A DNA stretch of 64,000 nt from Tritrichomonas musculus. Taxonomy: Eukaryota; Parabasalia; Tritrichomonadida; Tritrichomonadidae. The notes under the pieces were generated by a model. That model was not told the origin of the DNA. It ran no database searches and saw only the letters and a program-made list of their open reading frames with translations. Made by a program: the position numbers and the translations under genes. Below are positions 48,870-59,914 of the stretch, piece after piece. The DNA lies in NCBI GenBank assembly GCA_039105265.1, contig JAPFFF010000043.1, positions 1,048,501-1,112,500 on the forward strand, in the 5' to 3' direction. Numbering within the stretch: position 1 is the stretch's first letter; each line of letters opens with the position of its first letter.

Positions 48870-50219
48870 ATGAGTAAAACGGCATCTTATATACTATCTG
48901 CTTATTCTTTTTTATTTGAACATCTAATTGATAAAGTCTTGGATGTAGGATATCAAGCAAAAAATGGAAATCCAATTCCTTCTTTTGATGAAGAATTGTT
49001 AATAGATTTATGCTCGGAATCTCAGAGTCTTTTCGAAAAAGAAAGCAATGTTCTTGAGTTAAGTGGTGATTTTATTATTGTTGGAGATATTCATGGAAGT
49101 TTACATGACTTATTTCGTATTTTAAAATTTTTACAAGAAAATAATTCAAAAGCACTTTTCCTTGGCGATTACGTTGATCGTGGAAACTTTTCTCTAGAAT
49201 GTATAACAATTTTATTGGCTCTTAAAATACTGTATCCTGATTCAATTTTTCTCCTCAGAGGAAATCATGAGTTTGATAATATTTGCAGCCAGTATGGTTT
49301 TAAAGATGAAATTCTTAATTATCACAATCCAAAAAAATTAACTAAATCTTCAAATAACCAAAAAAAATCATCAAACGAAAAAGATCAAGAACATGCTGAC
49401 CAGTATGATAAATATTATGCTGAATTCAAACATGAAGATTGCTATAAATACACAGAGTTACTTTATAATGCTTTCCTTGATGTATTTTCTTATTTGCCTA
49501 TTTGCGCTGTAATAAATAAAACAACTTTTTGTATACATGGCGGCTTAAGCCCCAAAATTGACCATATTGGCCACCTTAGTGAATTAATTTGTCGACCGAT
49601 ACATAACTTTGATGAGAATATAATTCTTTCCGATGTGGTCTGGAGTGACCCCGCCGACTATTCTAGTTGCTGCTTCGATGATAACCCAAGAGGTCGAGGC
49701 TGCCTCTTTAATTATGAGGCCGCTATTAATTTCCTTAAAAAAAGTTCTCTTACTAGAATGATCCGTGCTCACCAGTGCGTTGTAAATGGTTCGCTTTATC
49801 ACTTTGGTGATAAATGTATTACAGTTTTTTCAGCTTCTTCTTATGATTCTTACATGGGAAATAATTCAGCAATATTACAACTTTTTCAGAAAGATGATTC
49901 AATTCTTGTTCAAACCTTTTCACCTCTTATTCGGCTCGAAAAAATTGATGCATCTTATTATAAAGTACAATCATTAAATTTAAGCGATGATAAAATTAAA
50001 TTTTGTTTTTCCCTCCTTCACCCAACTTTACTTGTGTCATCATCAATAAGAATGACACCAGTTAAGAGGGCTAATATTAGATCGCAAAAATCTGATAGCT
50101 TAATTGCCTTACAAAGAAACCCTAAAAAGAGACTAACTCCTCTTAATAAGCAAAAATTCATTACTAACCCAAGGAGGTCGTGCCAATTTGCACGTAATCC
50201 TCTCTTAGATATTATATAA
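48870..50219 (+). CDS. PP1/PP2A-type serine/threonine protein phosphatase
   Basis: A 449-residue protein with all metal-site motifs of the PPP family: GDIHG (72-76), GDYVDRG (99-105), GNHE (131-134), HGG (223-225), WSDP (258-261) and RAHQ (299-302), followed by FSASSY (320-325). It removes phosphate from Ser/Thr of proteins using two metal ions. Against PP1 (about 320 residues) it has a Lys/Asp/Glu-rich insertion at about 152-188, between the GNHE and HGG motifs, and a basic tail from about 395 to the end that may direct location or binding. The N-terminal 65 residues fit the regulatory helices of PP1. Trichomonads hold large families of such divergent phosphatases. ATG at 48870 is the first in frame. 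Confidence 0.92.
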   Translation: MSKTASYILSAYSFLFEHLIDKVLDVGYQAKNGNPIPSFDEELLIDLCSESQSLFEKESNVLELSGDFIIVGDIHGSLHDLFRILKFLQENNSKALFLGDYVDRGNFSLECITILLALKILYPDSIFLLRGNHEFDNICSQYGFKDEILNYHNPKKLTKSSNNQKKSSNEKDQEHADQYDKYYAEFKHEDCYKYTELLYNAFLDVFSYLPICAVINKTTFCIHGGLSPKIDHIGHLSELICRPIHNFDENIILSDVVWSDPADYSSCCFDDNPRGRGCLFNYEAAINFLKKSSLTRMIRAHQCVVNGSLYHFGDKCITVFSASSYDSYMGNNSAILQLFQKDDSILVQTFSPLIRLEKIDASYYKVQSLNLSDDKIKFCFSLLHPTLLVSSSIRMTPVKRANIRSQKSDSLIALQRNPKKRLTPLNKQKFITNPRRSCQFARNPLLDII

Positions 50220-50552
50220 TACCGATATGTTTAATACTTATAATAATAGAAAAAAAATAATTGTAAATTTAAGCTTAATGTAAAGCTGAATTTATATTAA
50301 AAAGTGTAATTACCAAAACTCTTTTTATCACTTTTTTTGGTAATTTGTGATTAAAAGATGTAATTTACAAATTCAATCATATTATAACTACAATATCAAT
50401 ATTAATGAATCAATCCTTATCAATAACACCTTTTTTGATTTCTTAAAAAAGGTATATTGTATTCAAATATAAAAATTTAAAAACAATCAGGAGGAGGGGA
50501 AAAAAATAATGTTTTAACAAAATAATAAAAATAGGTAATGATATTTGTGGTA
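50220..50552. other. Intergenic DNA between convergent genes
   Basis: Contains the inverted repeat ATTACCAAAA (50309-50318) and TTTTGGTAAT (50335-50344), possibly a 3' end hairpin for the phosphatase transcript. Confidence 0.4.
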
Positions 50553-51004
50553 TTATTCTTCGTTTTTTTCAGATTGAAGTTTTAAAGTTAAATTACTCTC
50601 AATAGAATAATCTAAAAGACTTTTTTCATCCTCTAATTCATTTCCGTTGTAAAAAAGCTTTTGATATTTCGGTAAAATTCCTTCTTTATCTTGAATTATT
50701 TCCTTGATGCTTGATATTTTCTGTAATGGCTTAGTTCCAAGCTTAATAGTTTTTCCTGAAGATGTTTCGATAAATATTTTCATTGCACACTGGATAACTA
50801 AAAGAATAGTAGAATTGTCTTGAATTGAATAATCTTTAACTACGACATCGTCTTCTAATTGTTCTCCTTTGAAAGTAAGGCACTGAGAATCAGGATGGAT
50901 TCCTTCTATTTCTTGAATTTTCGTTTTGATATCAATAATTTTATCGTTGGGCTCTATATCAAGCGGGATTTTTTTTTTAAGAGAGTTTAAATGATAATTT
51001 TCAT
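50553..51004 (-). pseudogene. Tandem ubiquitin-like domain protein, frameshifted near its start
   Basis: Two ubiquitin folds in tandem. The first reads IPLDIEPNDKIIDIKTKI ... DSQCLTFKGEQLEDD ... DYSIQDNSTILLVIQ, the second MKIFIETSSGKTIKL ... KYQKLFYNGNELEDE ... DYSIESNLTLKLQ. Neither ends in Gly-Gly, so they are fixed ubiquitin-like domains rather than conjugable ubiquitin. The long frame has only a TTG start (51014), but the ATG at 51004-51002 begins the expected first strand (MKIII) in another frame; a single extra base in the run at 50989-50991 separates it from the rest. So either this is a recent pseudogene or a one-base sequence error. Likely role, if intact: adaptor in ubiquitin-linked degradation. 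Confidence 0.75.
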
Positions 51005-51014
51005 TCACATCCAA

Positions 51015-52296
51015 AATCTTTCTTTAAACGTTTTTTTATTACGATCGTCAATGTCAATTTATATTATAATTTTGATAGACATTTTTACTTTCACTTTTCC
51101 GAGATTTTATTCTGAAAAAGTTTGTCTATCAAATTTACTCAGAGTTGTAATATGATTTGAGAATATTTCTCAAAATTCAATGAAAATTGAGATATAGGTC
51201 CCAAATTTTTTGAATTAATTGAAATTATTAAATAAATTTTTCAGATAAAAAACGATTATTTTTTTTTTATATATTCTAATATTCAATAAAAATATTAATA
51301 TTTTGAATATAAATACAGATTCATATAATTATATATATATTATTAAAATTATATTTTTATTTTAATAAGATATTTATTCAAATTTTATCAAAATAAAAAT
51401 AGATTAATATAAAAAGAGAGATATGGTTATAAATTGACCTTATAATGTTATTTTTATGTATTTTAATATAATAACAAAGGATTACATTAGATTTATTTAT
51501 TAATTTGTTATTTATTTTTATATATATATTTTATTTAAAAATTATATTAAATGTATATATATAATTGATCAAGAAATATATATAATAAATAATACATACT
51601 TTCAATGATATTCAATTTTCAATAATTAGCATGAAAATAATTTATTGAAATTCTAATCGTCTAACGAGTAAATTGTGAGTTTTTCCTTCAAATAATTTGA
51701 AAGAATTGAATCTATCGTTCGTATTTTTTTGGCGAGGTTCGTTTTCTCGCCAAATACCTGATAAATAATATTTTTGATAAATAATTGTTAATATATAATA
51801 CTATTTTTTTTTCCAATCTAAAATTTTGGAGTTGAAATTGAGTTCTATTTACGAATATTTCATTTTTAAAAAATACATTATTTTTTGCTGAACAAATAAC
51901 TGATTTGCTATTAATAAATATCAAATGATTTATCTATTTAATTTATTTAATTACCATTAATTTTTTCAGAATGATTTAAATTTGATTTTTCATATACTGC
52001 TTTAATAGTACTTTTTATTATTATAATATATTATAAAATAATGTTAATATTTATATTCAAATGTTTAATTGTTTATATATTGTTTTTTTTATGAGTTATA
52101 TATAAATTATTGACTTCAAAAAAATATCTCAATTAATTTGAATAATCTCATAGAATCGGTCAGACTGATTTACTTGCACTAGACCTCTTAGTTAAGAAAG
52201 GTGGCCGTTAATTTATTTATCTCAAAGTTCGTTATAATTCTATCTAATTTTGTTATCTCCTCTCAAACTTTGTTAGGATTTTGAAAGAAAAATAAA
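51015..52296. other. Intergenic AT-rich DNA
   Basis: About 1.3 kb of AT-rich sequence with TATATA tracts. No gene seen; the 70-residue minus frame at 51712-51924 has no coding character. Confidence 0.4.
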
Positions 52297-52810
52297 TTCT
52301 TTTCAATTGTTCACTTTTTGAAGGCTGCCACTCCATTTGCTGTAGATTATGGAAGCTACTTTTTCAATTAAAATAAAAAAAACGAATATGACAAAAAAAT
52401 TCTGAGAAATTAATTTTTTATTTATTTTCATATTATATTTTCTTTTCTAATGCTAGTGATTTGGGAATCTACATCAAAGTGTCTTATATAAGCTTCTCTT
52501 TTCCATCAACAATGTTTTTTCCTCTTTGGATCGCAAAATCCTGATATTGATATCTGATGAGCACCGCCTCGACGTAACAAATGCCAAGAATAATGGCTAT
52601 TATCAAATCCAATTTACTCAACAGTTGCTTTTAAATGGTTTCAAAGTGTATCTCCTGAAGTTTCGACAATTAAATTTGAAAATAAATAAAAAATTAATTT
52701 CTCAGAATTTTTTTTGTCATATCCGTTTTTTAATATTTTAATTGAAAAAGTAGCTTCTAATCTACAGCAAATGAAGAGGCGCATTCAAAAAGTGAAATTG
52801 AAAAGAATTC
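52297..52810. mobile_element. Inverted-repeat element with 134-base arms
   Basis: Arms 52297-52430 and 52677-52810 are reverse complements at about 85-90 percent, sharing TTTGCTGTAGATTA, AGCTACTTTTTCAATTAAAAT and TTCTGAGAAATTAATTTTTT. The 246-base centre is less AT-rich and has a short protein-like frame (RKILILISDEHRLDVTNAKN) that runs into the right arm. It looks like a foldback transposon with a captured or remnant coding piece. No target duplication was identified. Confidence 0.7.
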
Positions 52811-53543
52811 CAGTTTGTGGAACCTACTTTTTGAGCGAAGCTTTGATATCTAAAATTATTAAAAAGTTAGTAGAAAAATTTTTACTACCTTAATGTAATT
52901 GCTTTACAAAACCAAAAACTAAAACTTTGGGTAGATAGGTTTTCTTTTTATTTTTTTGTTGGGTTTAGCTATAACATTAGATATATATAGATTTATCTTT
53001 TCAATATTTGTTAAATATTATTAATAAGTTAACTTTATATTAAATAAAAAACATTTTTAATATTTGCAAAACCTTTTGAAAATATTTAATAAAAAGTTAT
53101 GACATAAACTATTTAAATCCAAAAACATTTGGTTTTAACTATATCTTGGTTAAATAATTTTTAAATATTATATTTATTTATATATAAATATATCTTCATT
53201 TATAAAGTATGCTTCCTTTTATTGACTCGTAACACAATTTACCCAAAACTCAAAAAGTTCATTTTTTAGAAGTTTTTTTGGTTTTCATAAATTTTAACAC
53301 CCTGGTTGGATTTTAACACCTATAAAAAAAAAACAAATTAATTTTAATATTGTTCCAAAAAATGTTAACATCATATTTTCATCATTTTCAATTTTATGAT
53401 TAGTGATTAATTTTATAATAAATATTCTTGAAAAGCTAATATTCGATGCTTTTTATTTCAATTTTATGAATAATATTTAGTACAATATTTAGGCATTGTG
53501 TACAACAATATTCAATGATTCTTGCTGTGGGATTTGAAGTAAA
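52811..53543. other. Intergenic AT-rich DNA
   Basis: No gene seen. Near 53300 the phrase ATTTTAACACC is repeated after 15 bases. Confidence 0.35.
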
Positions 53544-53951
53544 AAGTAGTTAGACACAGGATTTATTTGCGATGATGCTTTTTAGGCATTTTGGGGTTCA
53601 TTTGCACCAAAGGGGCTTAAAAGATACCAATAATAAGCTCACTTTGTCAATGTTTTTTTTTTTCAATAAATTTATATGAAAAAGCCTATTCACCCCCTTA
53701 TAACAAACAGGAATCGATACAATATTTATTAACATATCATTTACAAATATTTTTCACTAAAAATAATGAAAAAAATCTTTCCAAACAATATATTACGCGA
53801 CATAAATTAAATACACTATACTATAAACAATTAATCTAAAATACAAATACGCATACACTGCACTATTTACATACACAGAAGCCTAATATAACAAACAGCC
53901 CCAAAATGCCTAAAAAGCATCATCGCAAATAAATCCTGTGTCTAACTACTT
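53544..53951. mobile_element. MITE with 54-base terminal inverted repeats, 408 bp
   Basis: Ends 53544-53598 and 53898-53951 are near-perfect inverted repeats beginning AAGTAGTTAGACACAGGATT and including GCGATGATGCTTTTTAGGCA. The GC content of the ends is well above the surroundings. There is no coding capacity. Size and structure fit a non-autonomous DNA transposon; the donor transposase is not in the window. A clear target duplication could not be fixed. Confidence 0.85.
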
Positions 53952-54054
53952 ATTACCCTTACAACAGTTCTTTAACAAATTAATATATATTAATTTATTG
54001 ACAAGTAAATGTCAAAGATAAAAACACTATCAAATATGTAGGACTATGATTTTT

Positions 54055-54609
54055 TTAATATTTTTGATTGGCCAATTGATAACTAACTTGTTGGGTGGTG
54101 AATATTTCATATTTGCTAACTAATTCCTGTGTTGTGATGAAATCATTTGTCCGCAAGGTAATATTTATCTCATCGATACAAGAATTGTCAATCGGGATTT
54201 CATATGTTGAACTAACAATACTCTTTGAAAACAAATTGCATATTGTTTGGAATTGTATAACTGGATGGTATTTCATAAATCATTTTATAACAATCGTATT
54301 CAGTCCATGGGTCATATTCAACTTTTTGTTCCGTTATTTTTGATGGCTTATAGAAATAATATATATCTGTTTTCTGTGATTTTAATGCATTATCGGCTTC
54401 AATTATATCACATTTTACAACAGGTTTTGATACACTAATGCATCCTGTGTTGGTTCATAAAAAATCGATAATTCACCTCTAAGATATAAGTCATATGGAT
54501 TAAAATCAAGTTCTTGGTCAAATGCTATTGATGTGGTGTCTGCAATTGTTGATGAATTATATAAATAGCACCCATTCTCTCTTTTAATAACTAATGGCGC
54601 AATAATCAT
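54055..54609 (-). pseudogene. Decayed gene of unknown family
   Basis: On the minus strand a continuous protein-like reading crosses three frames: from the ATG at 54609 (IAPLVIKRENGCYLYNSSTI ... DFNPYDLYLRGELSIFYEP) to about 54415, then CDIIEADNALKSQKTDIYYF and YDPWTEYDCYKMIYEIPSSY in a second frame, then SIVSSTYEIPIDNSC ... ITTQELVSKYEIF to the stop at 54055. Two frameshifts (about 54412 and 54205) break it. Family unknown; residue use is clearly protein-like. About 185 residues in all. Confidence 0.55.
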
Positions 54610-54880
54610 ATTTAAATTGATTATTTAAAAATTGAAATAATAAAAATATAATAATTCAAAATTTGTGTACAATGAATATTCAAAAACAAAAAAATGTTCT
54701 TCTTCTATAATTATACAATCATAATTGTTTTATCCCTTATATCCCAATAAAGTTATCGACCAAAAATATTAGTTTTGGCCTGAGAATTTGTATTTTTCTT
54801 CTTTATTTCACGAGATATTAAAATCAAAAAATTTTCTATAAGAGTTTGTTTTTAATAAAAAAAATTCTTCTGATATTTTT

Positions 54881-55078
54881 AAGCCTTGGTTTTTGTATTT
54901 ACAATTGTATACAACTTGTCCGTTTAAAAATTACAATTGTAATTACAATTGTAAATACGTTATTTTCTCGATATTAGTTTTTTATTTTTATCTTGATCTA
55001 CTATTATTTTTTTATATTAAAAATGTTTCAAATAATTTAAAAATAAAAAGATAAAATAGTAAAATGTTTTTCAAATTA
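54881..55078 (+). repeat. Dispersed repeat, copy B
   Basis: Same-orientation partner of 15385-15569. Here the palindromic word ATTACAATTGTAA is duplicated (ACAATTGTAATTACAATTGTAAATAC against ACAATTGTAGATAC split by a few bases), which accounts for most of the extra length. Confidence 0.75.
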
Positions 55079-56186
55079 AAAAATATTATTTTTGATTCTT
55101 CATAAAATTTAAAAAAATTTATTCGTATTCAAAAAGTTTCATTGATACTACAAATCAAAAAATCGTTATTTTTTGAAAAAATACGTTAAAAAGACGTTTA
55201 TAGTATTTGTGATGTAAAAAAAATAAGGCCTAGATATTTTATTATTCTTATTCTATTTTTATAAAAAAAAATATCAAAAATATTAACTTTTGAATTTTTT
55301 CTTCAATTATAAATTTTTTGCTATATAAATAATCAATTATTTAAAGAAAATTCTAATATTGCTTTGAGAAAAACATATTTTAATATTTTTTCTTTCAAAA
55401 AGGTAGATTCCATCTGAATAAATTCAATAAAATGTTTTAAAATATTGAATGATAATTATAATAAAAAAAAAAATGATAAAAAATGATATTCTTTTAAAAA
55501 TTAAGGCTTCCAAAAGCCATATTTTAAATTCATTTTTTTAATTTTATATAGTTATATTGATTTTATAAATAAATTTTTAAATTTATGCGCCAATATAAAT
55601 ATGCAAATTTTTGGCCATCATGCAATTTTTCAATCAGTTTATTTAATATGTTAATAAAAACATGTGCATTAAATAAATTCTTATGCTCAAATTGTTAAAT
55701 AATAGATTATTTTGTGGCTTTCAACCATGTTAAATTTTTCTAAAAACTAATGCTGAGATTTTAAATTAAACATTAAAAAACAATTGCTGTTCTGTCCCTG
55801 ACATAGACTAGCAAGTTTCCCGAAAATATATAGAATTTTTTAAATTTTTAAAAATGTATGTAATCAATCAATTTTAATTGAATGAAGATCAAATTCAAAA
55901 ATTGTCTTTTTCTCAATATACATAAAGTTTTAATGCTGAGAAAACAAAGTAAAAACAAATGCATTTCAATGATAAAATTTTATATTGAATTTTTTGAGAA
56001 AATGAGTAAGTCTAAAATAATTAAAAAATTATATGTGAATGTTTCATAATTTATGTAATTATTTGGTTTATAATAGAAATTCTAATATCGCCTATGAGTG
56101 ATGATTGAAATGCAAAAAATTTGAATATAGGAGTATACTTATTTTGAATATGTTTTATTTATTTTATTATATTTTTGAGAGATATA
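55079..56186. other. Intergenic AT-rich DNA
   Basis: About 1.1 kb with no gene or clear repeat seen. Confidence 0.4.
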
Positions 56187-56282
56187 TACGTTAAGTTCAG
56201 AATTTTTCAATGGACCTGTACGTTAGTTTCAGAAAAATACAATGAACATTTACGTTAAATGTAGAAAACGTATTGCTGAAAT
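56187..56282 (+). repeat. Three 32-base tandem repeats
   Basis: Units start at 56187, 56219 and 56251 with TACGTTA; the pattern is TACGTTAxxTTCAGAAxxxTxCAATGxAC. The third unit is more diverged and runs into the small frame that follows. Confidence 0.6.
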
Positions 56283-56455
56283 GTCCTAATGAACTGGCAC
56301 CAGCTATTTTGGACGAGATTAAAAAAGATGAAAACAATGCTCATAATGAATCACTTGTTCGAAACACTCGTTCATTTAGAAAGAGAAAAAACGAAGCACG
56401 ATCAAAAGTTCGTGAAAGCAATAAATCATCTTCTGGTGATTATAAGCCAAAATGA
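56273..56455 (+). pseudogene. Short basic reading frame, likely 3' relic of a gene
   Basis: Sixty codons ending in TGA; the product is hydrophilic and basic (RSFRKRKNEARSKVRESNKS). It has no ATG start (only TTG, with a stop 28 bases before), so as it stands it is not a gene. The composition is unlike random AT-rich frames, hence a possible relic. Low confidence. Confidence 0.25.
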
Positions 56456-57356
56456 AACCACATTAAAATGATTAAATAAACCAATTATTTCTATTTTTTT
56501 TGATCTATTTACGATCTAATATAATTATATTATTTATATCATTTTGACAAATTTTCTTTTTGCATTATTTTTTGAATAAAATATCATATATAATAAAAAT
56601 AACTGTCAAAAAAAAATATTTCATCTGTTTTTTTCTTCATGTAAAAAACATATATTTGGAAATCTAAATTTGTAAAATTTAATAAAATTGCTAAAACTAT
56701 AACTAATAATGTTTTGAATTATTATTTGATTGTATTTCTAAGTTATCTTATGTAGAAATAGGAAATGCTGAATAATTATTTGAAAAAGTTAGCAAGTTTC
56801 AGGAGAGAGAATGGTCTAGAACATTTCGCTTGCGCTGTAATAAATGAAAGTTTATTTAAAATGCAGCTTTAATTAAAATTAAAAAAAATTATAGGAAGAT
56901 CGTTTTAGTAAAGACATTAAATTTGAAGGAAATGATAAAAGAAAGTTATTAATAAGAATAAGAAGTATTGCAAACTTTGTTTAAGCGCACATTTATCTTG
57001 AAATTTGGATGAATAAAAAAAAAAGTTGATTTATCAACGTCAAAATAAATATAGACAATATCCTCGTTGATTTGCTTAGATAGAATTCATTAATTGTTCA
57101 GGAACCAAAATCTTTCGAGGAGTTTTGAATTATATTTTGTAAAAAATTAGATACCGTATATTTAAAAACCTCATACTACTCTCAATATAACTTCATACTA
57201 AATCCATTCAATTATTGAAATTTATTATAGTTTAATACAAATATTTCAATTGTAAAGAATTTTTGAGAAACTACTGTGAAGTTTATTCATTGAAAATTTT
57301 TTATTTTAACAAATGAAGTAAAAAAATATACGTTGATTTTCATTTTTATTATATGA
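56456..57356. other. Intergenic AT-rich DNA
   Basis: No gene or RNA seen. Confidence 0.35.
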
Positions 57357-57830
57357 ATCAATTTAATTGGACAGATGAAGAAAAAACTACTTTTTCCAGA
57401 GAACAAATCCAGATATGTGAAATGAAAAGGTAAGGACTGAAACAAGAATATATTGAAAATACTTTTGGTCTCACACCTCAATCTATTTCAACTGCCATTT
57501 GTGCAACTCTCTCAGGAAATCGTTGGCTTCCTCATAGCGAATCAGGAGGAAATATACCTTACATTGGAGATGTTGACACTATTATATTTAAGAAACAAAT
57601 AGACGAATATGGTTTGAACCTCAGATAGACGAAAATAGATTAAAAATTTATGAGAAAAATTACAAAATTCATTATAATAATGTAAATCAGATTCCAAAAA
57701 TCCATCCAAGTTCTTTTAATAATTTAAAAAGAAAAGAAATATCTAAAGGAAATGTTCTTTCAAATTTTCCAAGTCTAATGAGTCCTATTAGATTCACAAG
57801 AAATGCCTTTTTAAAATGTACAATTTGATT
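57357..57830 (+). pseudogene. Relic with helix-turn-helix-like start, possible DNA transposase N-terminus
   Basis: From the ATG at 57355 the + strand reads NQFNWTDEEKTTFSREQIQI, a TAA at about 57430, then LKQEYIENTFGLTPQSISTA, NRWLPHSESGGNIPYIGDVD and TIIFKKQIDEYGLNLR before further stops. The first parts look like a helix-turn-helix and the phrase with GGNIPYIGDVD recalls a multigene transposase family of trichomonads, as far as I remember it. A catalytic domain is absent. The copy is dead; the family assignment is tentative. Confidence 0.5.
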
Positions 57831-57886
57831 GATTAAAAATTTTTAATAAGAAATTGGTTTATATTAAAAAATTATGAAAAAATTAG

Positions 57887-59914
57887 GGTTGCATAGGGTC
57901 AAAAAATTGAAGAAGTGGGCTGCCCACTGGGCAATTGAACTTCAAAAATTATGATGAAGTGATTCGATCAATTTTGCTATGTAAAGGCCACTTTTTAAGG
58001 ATGTCCTTAGAGAGTGAACTTTTCGGTATTGAAAAAAAGCATAAAATATATATCAATACTTCAAAAATATGAAAATGATGATATTTGTTCTGAATTTGAT
58101 TGCGAGTTGTGGAATGTAGTTGCATTTGAATCTAATAATTCATCATTTTCATCATTTTTATTATGATTTGAACTAAAAAAATCGGTAATGTGCCCTTTGT
58201 TCATGGAATTCTTTTTATTTATTTTGTGAATTATGTTCATTAAAACGTCTTTTTTAAATATTATATCTTTTCTTAATTATTTTAAACAATATATTTATAT
58301 ATTATATTTTTTAATAATATAATGATTAGATATACTTTAAACGAGAATATTCATAAATATTTATTTTTTTAATTTATTAGACTTATCCACAAATCAAAAA
58401 TCGTTTGTTGAACGTTTATTGAAAATTTGCGGAAAACAAACTTTTTGTGAATATCTTAAAATTCTCAAATAATAAAATATTTGTAAAAAAGCTAATTTTT
58501 GCATCTATAAAACATTTTCGAGGACAATATTTTTTAAAAAATTATATTAACTTCAAATGATATAAGCAAACAATTAAAAATAGATGCAAATAGCTTATTA
58601 TCAAATATAAGTATTAATAAGAACAAAATCGACTATATCAATAATATACTTTATAATTCAATGTTTGATAAGAATTTTCTATTTTATTTATGTTTTCATA
58701 GATGAATTATGTAAAAATAATTATGATCATTTCGAATTTAGAAACTAAAATTTTATTTAACCAATATTTTCATTAATCATTTTAAACAATACAATCTAAA
58801 TCATATGAATTTTGCATATACAACTGATTTAAATCGTAAAAATCAAATTTTTTTCATTATTATCCTTTTTCAAAATATTTACTCTGTTCTTTTATGTACA
58901 TTCAATTATAAATTTTGATCTTTATTTAAAAACAGCCAAATCATTAATTAATTTTTTTCTTTAAAAAACATATATTTTTTAAGATATTGGAACAAAAAAA
59001 ATTAAAACATAAAGCAAATAAACGTTTTGTTTTTGAACAAAACGTTTACCAAAAAACTTAAAAAATTACGGACGATACCGCTTATTTGCAAAGAATGGGA
59101 TATTTAGAAATAATTAAACATTTGAGAACATAAAAATGTTCACAAAAAGTTTATTGTCCGCAAATTTTTAGTAAACGTTCAACAAACGATTTTTGATTTG
59201 TGGATAGGTCTATTAAAGTATTCAATAACAAAAATAAAATTATTTTAATTTGTTTAATATTTTATTTATATTATATATGATTTGTAAATATATTGTAATT
59301 TATTACAATTTATTATCCTAATTTTATGATCATATTAATGAAATATCTTGCAAAAAATCCATTCCAAACTATATTTTATTTATATACAAAAAGATGTTTG
59401 AATTATTTTATTTTATCAAACACAATAATCAATTAATATCATATATTAAAGAAAAGATAATGATTTAAAAAGAAAAATATTAAAAATAGCTTTTGAATTT
59501 ATCATATAACTTCCCTTGGGCTAGCCCAGCCCCGATTAAAAAGGATTGAAAAAATGGGCTATCGTCGCTGCCCAGCCACTTTGCCCAGGGCAAATTTTTA
59601 TTTTTTAACTGAAAAATTGAATGAAAACATAGAAAAGTATCCAGCCCAATAGAATTTGTAAATAACAACAGAATTTATCTTTGAAAAAATTGAATAGATA
59701 AACAAATAAATAAAAAAATAAAAACTCCAAAATATCTATTTTAATTTTAATTTTATTTTAATATTTTTATGCAAAACCACATATTTAAAATATACATATT
59801 TTTAAGAAAAGTTAAAAATAATATAAAATCAACAAATGTTTTGCTTATACCCGTTGGGTTATCAAAATAGCTTGGGTGGGCAGCTTTTTTGCCCAAACCG
59901 TGCCAAATGCAACC
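57887..59914. mobile_element. Possible 2-kb composite element with degenerate terminal inverted repeats
   Basis: GGTTGCAT at 57887-57894 and GCTGCCCAC at 57919-57927 are mirrored by GTGGGCAGC at 59876-59884 and ATGCAACC at 59907-59914, with nearly equal spacing (24 and 22 bases). Both ends and a third patch at 59517-59590 (GGGCTAGCCCAGCCCCG) are GC-rich islands in DNA that is otherwise over 80 percent AT. No transposase frame is present inside. Confidence 0.45.
58377..59217. mobile_element. MITE with about 90-base terminal inverted repeats, 840 bp, nested
   Basis: 58377-58470 and 59120-59217 are inverted repeats sharing TATCCACAAATCAAAAATCG, TTTGTTGAACGTTTA, AAATTTGCGGA and AACTTTTTGTGAA. 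The centre has the palindrome AAACGTTTTGTTTTTGAACA...AAAACGTTT near 59022-59049 and no gene. It sits inside the larger element 57887-59914. Confidence 0.8.

Noticed and set aside
52526-52741. 71-residue frame as a real gene
   Set aside because: Starts at TTG and runs into the right arm of a foldback element; kept only as a possible remnant.
59480-59668. 62-residue minus-strand frame in the GC-rich patch
   Set aside because: Mostly reflects the GGGC/GCCC-rich patch of a putative element; no family.
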